From contig OX442315.1 in assembly GCA_949358305.1 (NCBI GenBank), forward strand, positions 24,330,427 to 24,394,426: a stretch of DNA of 64,000 nucleotides, written 5' to 3'. Shown here in pieces: positions 56,454 to 64,000 of this stretch. The notes under the pieces are model-generated. The model did not search any database. It had not been told where the DNA came from and saw nothing but the letters and a program-made list of their open reading frames with translations. The position numbers were made by a program, and so were the translations under genes. This DNA is from Strigamia acuminata (Eukaryota; Arthropoda; Chilopoda; Geophilomorpha; Linotaeniidae). Position 1 is the first letter of the stretch. Every line of letters starts with the position of its first letter.

Positions 56454-57878
56454 GTAGAACCGCGTCTCGGCGTTGAGTTTACAGCATGGACGCGATAAAT
56501 ATTTTTTTCTTTACTTTTGGGGCGGTGTGTGGTCGGTGCAGTTTGGAACGCCACCAACTAATTGGACAAATTTATGGAAGTGTCTAAACCAAGTGGTCGC
56601 TACGGGACTACGACGACATGGTCTCTGTTGCTCCTGCTTCCGGAGCAAATGAGGGGAGGGAAAAGAGAGAAGCGTCTCTTCTCTTGTCGTGGTAAAAACG
56701 TTTCTCGTATCAGGGTGGGGTCAACACAACAGATGTTATCTGTAATCAACACTCAAGAGCCACTCGGTTCTCATCATCTATCACCTTTTACGAGTGAACA
56801 CTGAAAAAAGGAATGGGGAATTAAATAGCGTGTAGTTAGTGAATAGTGATGTAGTTAAAGCGATAAGGGCAGGTGTGCGCCTACGTAGGCAGATGCAATT
56901 TTCTTTTTCTTTTGCATCACTGTCCACATGAATATTTGACCGTATCATGTCAGTCGTGAGTTCACTCGTTGGCCGCAGGACGTCTTCACGTATGTTGCCT
57001 GCAGGTGTTTAGTCACTGCGGGACGCTGTGAGTTAGCAGAGGGACGAATACTGAAATCCTAATCCACGCCTCGTGTGAGGTCCCGTCAGTGAGCGTCTTC
57101 ACGATCACGTGATAAACAAAGGGGACATTTTCCCTTACCTTACTGTCTCGATACTCGTATACATATGTTCAGTTGAAATTTATACCTCTTCCCCTTGTCA
57201 ACACTTGAGTTTCACTTCAAGTCTCTTTCTTAATTGGATTTAAAAAAGAAAAAGAAAAAAAAGAAGAAAAAACTTTCCCACGTTCTAATGAAATAAATTG
57301 TAAAAAAAAAAAAAAATTAAAAAAAAAATTAACTAACTACAATAAAATATAAAATAAAATGTTACTTTTATGACAATTTAATTCAGATGCGGCAAAGTTT
57401 GGTTTTAGGTTTTGTATAATTCCTGTTTGGAGGATGAGTTGTTGAAATATTTTCTTCGCACGTTTGATGTGTAGTCATTGAATAGAAATCCCCTTTTTTA
57501 CAGGTGGGACTACAGGGGCTGGGTTTAGAGGAAGAAGGGAGCAGAACCGAGGATGATGAACGATGCATCCCAGGTGACGACCCCCGCTGTCCGCTATCAC
57601 CAGATCTGCCTCGTCATGGTGATCTATGGAACAGGAACTGTGGAATCCGCCATTATTATTGTTATTACTCCAAGTTGTCGACGACGAGGCGAGCACTGGA
57701 TTTTAAATGCAGCGCCTCTACTTATTCCAGCGTGCAGTGCAACTAATTAGCTGAGCGTTCGTATGTGGCGTGGGTGGTCTCGCGACCTGACGGAAAGAAT
57801 TTGTTGTGACAGCAACAGTCGTGACGCTCCGTTTGCTACGATCAGGGCGGTCCAGGAAGGGAGACGATCGGTCGGTAG

Positions 57879-57937
57879 CATACCATGCCATACCATACCA
57901 TACCAACCAACCAACCAACGAACCAACAACCAAACCC
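57879..57937. repeat. ATACC / AACC tandem repeats
   Basis: A run of CATACC-type units passes directly into AACC tetramers, ending in a C-rich tract. Confidence 0.8.
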
Positions 57938-58546
57938 CCCCTTTGGAATTGAGAAGGAAGGGGAACGCGGCCTCGATCGAGTTCCCGCGATCTGCGATCT
58001 CATGTCGGACAGGTGAGTCCACCCCTGCGGTCACCGAGCCACCAATGTGACACTTCTCCCGTCGTGGATCACATGTCACGTGTCATGTGTTTGGGCATTC
58101 CAGCTGCGTCTCTGGAGGGAAATATGGGGGGACGTGCAGCCCGTAGTTTTTCCTATTGGCCAAAAGGAAGTTGCGATTTTTAGTTTCTTTGTTATAACTT
58201 GATGAAAGTGGTTGTGTTGGGGGACGCCCCGCTACGCAAAGTGGGTGGCAGGCAAGCCTCGTTCTCCCCTATTTTTGTAATAAAAAAGGAAGAAAAGTGT
58301 CTAATAAATTCTTCAACAATTTGTCAGGAGCGAAACTGGTCCGCAGCTTCACTGATTAAAGCCTATTGTCAAACGTGGCAAGGGAAACGATCAAATACGG
58401 ACCACGCAACGTGCTCGATTTCAACCATTGAACGCACTACAGTTACACGGTGTTCTCTTGTCCCTGCATCCTTCCTTTGCTTTCCTCTCTTTCCTTCGCT
58501 GCGTCTCGGTCGCGTCGTATGGCCATGGTATGGCAGACGCCTACGA

Positions 58547-58554
58547 TGACGTCA
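58547..58554. promoter_or_regulatory. full palindromic CRE (TGACGTCA)
   Basis: Perfect 8-base CRE in the upstream region of T-box copy 2. Function inferred only. Confidence 0.3.
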
Positions 58555-59780
58555 CATTTTACACTCAGCAGGGTGCTCACTTCGTCACCCGTGGACGAGG
58601 TGTTAATACGAAATCCCCTGCGGCGGACCAGGGGTCGCCACCGACTCCCTGCCGCGACTCCCCAAACGCCCAAACGTAGCCCCCACTTTGTCCTTGTTTG
58701 CTTCGAGTGTTACGACAAGGGGATGGACCGAGCGAGACCTCACCGAGACCTCACACATTTGTAGAATGTGTTCTCGTTTTGTTCTGTAACTTTTTTTCAA
58801 TTTGTTATGTTCTTCTTTTTTTTCTTTGTTTCTTGTTCCTCCAAATTCCCCCCTCAGCTATCTATCTCGCCTCGCACCTATAAAAAATATTGTGAACACG
58901 TAAAGAGAAACTTTGAGGAAGAAGTTGGCGTGCGTCTCTTCTAACCTGTTGCACTAAACCCCCCGCCCTTCTTCGATGGAGGTCCCGTAATTAAAGGTAT
59001 CGTTACCTGGCAAGGGGGCGTGTCTCCCACCCTCTCTGCGCCTTTGTCGGCTGGTCACGCTGTAATGCGCCCTGCGAGAAAGCGGCGGCAAATTGAATTA
59101 AATTGAGGATTTGGTTATAAATCAAAGATAAAATATGTAAAACAATTAAGGCGCTCCAGCTGACAAGGACGCGCACCTTTGAAAAGAGTGCCGCCACCGC
59201 TGCCATGCGCTCAATTCAATCTAAAATGAGTTTATCACAACGAAAACATGTTCGGTATACAAAGCGAACAATTAATTTTTTCCCCCAAATTTCTCTTTTC
59301 TTTTCTTCATTTCTGGCGCTTTTTCATTGTTTATACGGGAGTTGATTTTTATGTTGCCGTGATACACGGTCAGTTATTTATATTTAATTCAATTACTGCA
59401 CTGTTTTGGGACCCGGGGAGAGGATTGGGTGCTTGGGTGGCAGCCAGGTACTCATCTTTCTCACCTCCCTCCTCCTGGCTGAGGCCGCATCACTCGCTTT
59501 CATCTCCTCGCGGGATTAGAGATGATTATGCGGCGCTAATTGCCGACCTCGCCATAGGGAAGCGCCCGTGGGAACAGCGTGGCGGGGGGTCTTTGGAAGA
59601 ATTTGCTCTCGTTGTAGCAAACAATCTGTTTCCTCTGTTTACACGCAAATGTCGGTGAAACGAGGGTGATCTAAAGTGCAGTTTGGACTTCCATCAGAAT
59701 TGGTGTGCCGTGAAGCTTCTCCATTGCCCCTCCCTTTTAGGTCGTAGCCTCGAGCGCCGACACGATGCTCGTGTTGCCAA

Positions 59781-59801
59781 AGGTGTGAAGTTGGGGTGTG
59801 A
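59781..59801 (+). promoter_or_regulatory. paired T-box half-sites in direct orientation
   Basis: AGGTGTGA at 59781-59788 is followed by GGGTGTGA at 59794-59801, a direct repeat 13 bp apart. T-box proteins commonly bind paired half-sites. It lies 5.9 kb upstream of T-box copy 2. Confidence 0.4.
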
Positions 59802-61796
59802 CCACCACCAGGAGAAGGTGAGGGGAGGTCAAAAGCGGCTCAAAATGCAATTTTAATTGCCATTTTCGCTGCCTTGGATTTGGCTTCGCACTTTCGCATC
59901 AAGTACGGTATGAAATAAAATTGACTGGAAACTACGATAAATTTGTAACGTGTTAACTTCATTTACATGTATAAAAATGAAAAAAAAATGAATGATAAAA
60001 AAAAAATAAAAACTTATTTTAACACGTTCCCACACTGCTGAGTCAGTAATTTCAGGGTAATTAATTTTCAGAAATTTCCGCTATTAAGTATATGGCAAAA
60101 ATAAATAGAGCGTGACAAAATAGCACAATAAAAAAGATTATATACATGGAAATTGAAAATTATTAATTTTAATAAATAGACTACCGGTATTTATTTATGG
60201 GTTTTCAAACAATTATAATGGAATGATTAGTTTGCGCCACCTTTAAGCTACACATAAATGTTTTCCAGATGTCAAAGCAAAGCAGCAACATGCGGGAGAG
60301 ATGAATTTCGGTGGAAAATGACAAGCTCTAACAGGAATTTACTGTTTCGTTTGGACACTTGGCAAATTACGAGTATAATAATGCTTAAGGGAGCAGTCAG
60401 AGGCAAACCAACGCAACGTTTTTCCATCATTTGAGAGATCGGTTGTTGCTTTACTCCATGTTGTTTATGGACATATGGATTTCATTTGAAAAAATTCCAG
60501 CGAGGGTTGGATGCGAAACTAGAACGCCCACGCGTCTAAGCAACAGACGAAAACGCGAAATAAAAACTTTTACTAAAAGATTTCTTTGGAAATTACAGTT
60601 TATGGAAAATGCTTGTAAAAAATGGAGGAAAAAAAAAAACTAAAATTAAAAAGCTTTCTCCATCCATTTGAGGCAAAATCCCGCCACCGATGGCATTGCT
60701 GCCACTCAGCGGCTTGGCGGTGAGATCAAAGTAGATGCCTCATTCTCACCTGGCACCCTGCAATTTGCAGCGCCGCCATCTTTAATAAATTCGGCCACAG
60801 ACGCGGCTTAATTGATGGTTGGCACTTTGTCCGGTGTGACCTTCGAAATGCCTGCAGGACAATTTGGGCGTGCGCATACTGTGTTGCCACGCGCTGATCC
60901 CTTATCCATTGCCTCGCAGCGCGCAAACCCGATGGAAAAATCGTTTAAGAAGAAAACGGGAAAGAAAACAAAGAAAACCAAACGCAAAAAAAGAATGACT
61001 GGGTTCAATCTGTTTTTTGTCTTTTGCAGAAAAAAGAGAAATGACAACAGAATTATTAATTAGCTAGTAGACAATTATAGCAGCGCCACAACCGCCAGTG
61101 CTAAAACGGGTGCTCTCTTCCCTTCACCTTCCCCTTCCAAAGGAGGCGCGAACCGGAGTTGGCGCTATAAAATCTCATAATTAGAGGGCGCTCGTCTGCC
61201 CACTGCGCCCTCTGCCGCCGCGAGCCATACTTTGTGATGCCGCCACCCGCGAGAAAAGGAACAATATCAAGTGAAGCCATGTGAAAAGTCAAAACGCAAA
61301 CAACAATTTATTTTTTTTATTTTTATTTTATTTTATTTAAAAAAATGCAACAAAAAAAAATCTAAAATTGAGTGGACGATGGCTGTGAATTTCATTCATC
61401 AAACTGTTACGGAAGTCAATTGTCAACTGTCGTGGAATGACATAAAAATAAAAATAACAATGTTTATTCTCCCAGAACCCATTGCAGACAATATTGTCTC
61501 GTTTATTGCCGAGAGATTTTGTTCTTCCGCGAACATCAGTCAAGTGAACATCCTCCGTTGTACACCGGACATGCTTATACTTTTGAGTGCGTAATTTAGG
61601 TTCTCGTCGTGGAACACGTGTAATTACTTTGGTGCTGTAGAATGGACATAATTTTTTTAATGCAGGGAATCGCGGCTAACATGGAAAGTAGAGGGCGTTT
61701 TTATGGTCGTCATCTCGTCAAATTCAAATATGTACGTCCAGATTGTTAAACCAAGGTCGGATCTATAATGGAGGAAGTTGTGGAATGACCAGAGGA

Positions 61797-61804
61797 AGGT
61801 GTGA
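61797..61804 (+). promoter_or_regulatory. T-box half-site AGGTGTGA
   Basis: A further perfect half-site, 7.9 kb upstream of T-box copy 2. Function inferred. Confidence 0.3.
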
Positions 61805-64000
61805 GAGATAGGTTTTGGGATGAGGTGGGTTGGTGGGATAGAAACGGCGTGGACAACTGGCGAAAGAACGTGTGATTCGAGGGGCGGGCCAAATTGCGGC
61901 GCCTCGGATGTGTAATTACACGACGCACCCTCAGGTGATGTCGAGACTAAACTCCCTCATTTGGCTTCATTAATTAGCCCTGAAATCAATCCACGCGCAC
62001 CTCCCAGAAAGCGTAGTAACGCAATTTGGCGCTAATTGAGCGTTTCTTCCTCTCGCCATGGCGCCTGCACCTGGTCAGTGATGGCCACACTATATCTAAG
62101 AAGATGATTGAAGGGTTTGGGAGAAATATAAGCACAAACGGAAGTGAATTACACCTTATTATTTGCACCGTTTCAGATAAGATGATGAGCGGAAAATAAC
62201 CGTTTAAAATTTGTTAAATTGAATTTGTTTCTACTGTTTTTCTGCAATGTCTTTTGCTCCACGTTTCGCTCTCATTTAGATGCACGCTCCCTCGTAATGA
62301 AAACAATTAAAAACTGCAGGCATTTTATTTCGTGCTGAGAAAAGAAAATTGATTTTTGCATTTCTGGGGCGGCGCGAGGAGTCTTCGCTCGTTAGCGTCC
62401 GTCCACAGTCCCGTCATCGCCCTTGCAGCGCGTGACTGCCGCTTCCTCGCCTCGCGTGATGGGCAACAAACTGCTTGCTTGTCAGACACACACTTCAGTG
62501 CGCTTGCGCCAAAGGAAAAGGGCCTGGGGTGGCGACTGAAGGATATTAATTTCCGCCACCCATTTCACTCGGGTGGTGGAAGGAGAAGAGGGGAGTGGGT
62601 GAACGCCACCCACGGCGCGCGGCCAGATCGCGTTTCCGCTCATTAGGCGAAGAAGCAACGCCAAACGCGAGCACAAAGAAATCTTCATGGGCAAACCCGA
62701 TGACATTTCCGTGTACGGTACATCGTGTACATTAATTGATGTACTCATTCGATTGATGCGTTTTTCCTCGATCCGTTGATTGTGAAACTTCGCATTTGCA
62801 AACAAAGCAACAAGATGGCGTTCGTGTTCGAGTCATTTATCACGTGTGATGGCGCGTGTCTTGAAACGAGCATTCCCCTCGTTCTTCGCCACCAGACTGT
62901 GTACCACGTCTGCTTGCGTGGGAGGTGAGGCCGTTATCGCGTCCCCTTTTTTCCTACGCCTTGAGGCTATGATGTTACGAGTTAGAGTTTCCCCCCCTCT
63001 GCCCTCGCCGTCTCCTTCTCCTTTTTCCCATCCTTCATCTTCTCACTCCCCTTCGCTTCTTTGCATGGCGTTCCCTGAGACTAAAACAAATTCAGCTTTG
63101 GACGTGCCCCGGGGCCAAGGAGCCATGATGGATGGGCCGCCATTAAGCGCGTCTTTTAGTTTTCTCGCTTTTGCCGCTCGAGATGTCAGCGAGTGGACTG
63201 CGTTCGTTTTCGCTCTAATGTGAATGTGGCGCTTGGAGAGAAGTTCAATTAAAGCGAGAGCAGAAGCAGCAGCGCACATCCACCTGTCGTGTTGGGACGC
63301 CGAATCGAAAAAACAATTTGCCCGCGTAATTGATGTGTGCTGTCACAAGACAGCGCCTAGGGCCAAGTGGGAGGCTTCGTGGGCTGATTGCTCTGACGGC
63401 ACGTTGTCTGTACCGCTTCTGCATAATGAAGGAAGGAGAGGGGGTGTAACAGATGGGTGGAAGAGTCGGTTGACGCGCGCATCGCAGACTTGTGACCATT
63501 AACAGCAGTTCATTAACTACACGCCGTGCTAAAATGGCCGAACTGTCTTTTTCACACTTGTTTCGAATGACGTGACGTCTATAAACTAGTACGGTACAAT
63601 TTTGTTTCAACGGTCATTTCACTACAGTTCGATACAATTTTTAATTCTGATTTGTCAGTCTCCAAAGTTCACAACTTTTACGTTTTTGCATACCTAATGG
63701 TACGTGAATGTGAAACACATTCTACTTATACGTCAAACTAACATTTAAAGCGCTAATTCAATACCGTGCATCAGAATTTGAAAAGTTTTGATTTGGATTT
63801 TTAAATTTACATTTTTCGAGTTAAATTTTTAAAACTGTACACTCTGAAGCATTCATTTCAAATCAAATTTTTTACTTCTGACTGAAGTTGTAAAACTATG
63901 AAATTGAATTGTAGTATTCATTTTCTTACAAAATCCATTCTATTTTTTTATTTATAAAATCAATGTGATAACGCCAAAATATATTTAAAAATTAAGAATT

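Larger units (their letters stand above)
53901..64000. other. 10-kb gene-free region upstream of T-box copy 2
   Basis: I find no supported coding gene or RNA gene. AT-rich blocks (about 55,380-56,370 and 63,600-64,000) alternate with GC-richer blocks. Candidate elements: T-box half-sites (55855, 59781, 59794, 61797), a CTCF-like core near 56439, a CRE at 58547, PHO/YY1-like GCCAT cores, and simple repeats. It is probably the upstream regulatory domain of the T-box pair; another gene may begin beyond the window. Confidence 0.5.

Noticed and set aside
57503-57570. Exon-like block between a TTTTTTACAG acceptor and a CAG|GTGACG donor
   Set aside because: The borders look good but no neighbouring exon, homology or conservation supports it; it could be a lncRNA exon, but this is not supportable here.
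61379-61594. 71-codon reading frame starting MAVNFIHQTVTEVN
   Set aside because: No recognised family and no splice partners; the length is within chance for AT-rich DNA.

Overview
The window is animal nuclear DNA. Every protein gene is split by short GT-AG introns (mostly 50-100 bp), genes lie on both strands a few hundred bases apart, and the encoded proteins are typical arthropod orthologues. A compact arthropod genome fits best, for example a branchiopod crustacean such as Daphnia; the species is inferred, not proven. I see no transposon coding region, CRISPR array, tRNA or rRNA.

Bases 1-35,720 are a dense housekeeping cluster: the 3' end of an Ajuba LIM protein; G protein alpha-i; WDR59 (GATOR2, TORC1 signalling); RABIF/Mss4; PSME3IP1; FITM2; GDAP1; SIRT5; NUDCD1; the RNA polymerase II largest subunit with its full CTD; a deoxynucleoside kinase; a DHRS4-like reductase; the KEOPS kinase Bud32/TP53RK; and the UbiB-family protein ADCK5. 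Neighbours are often head-to-head (RABIF/PSME3IP1, GDAP1/SIRT5, dNK/DHRS4, TP53RK/ADCK5), sharing 220-460 bp promoters. Others are tail-to-tail with stop codons only 3-320 bp apart. A decayed fragment resembling the splicing factor U2SURP lies upstream of the polymerase gene.

From about 35,720 to the end the character changes: large, GC-richer, non-coding DNA with low-complexity patches surrounds just two genes. Both are T-box factors of the Tbx20 / H15-midline group, arranged tail-to-tail (41,612-46,048 on plus; 53,900-47,217 on minus). I could assemble both completely, including short first exons carrying an FSIAAIM eh1 (Groucho-binding type) motif. All five introns sit at matching places and phases, so this is a tandem-inverted duplication. 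The flanks (about 6 kb and more than 10 kb) look like a developmental regulatory landscape, with T-box half-sites, PHO/YY1-like GCCAT cores, a CTCF-like site and CRE sites.

The observations most worth a second look are: the duplicated T-box pair and its candidate autoregulatory T-sites; a nested hairpin of about 100 nt between G-alpha-i and WDR59; the two-level tandem repeat structure of the Pol II CTD; paired perfect inverted repeats in the RABIF/PSME3IP1 promoter; the U2SURP-like relic; and a GC-AG intron in GDAP1.
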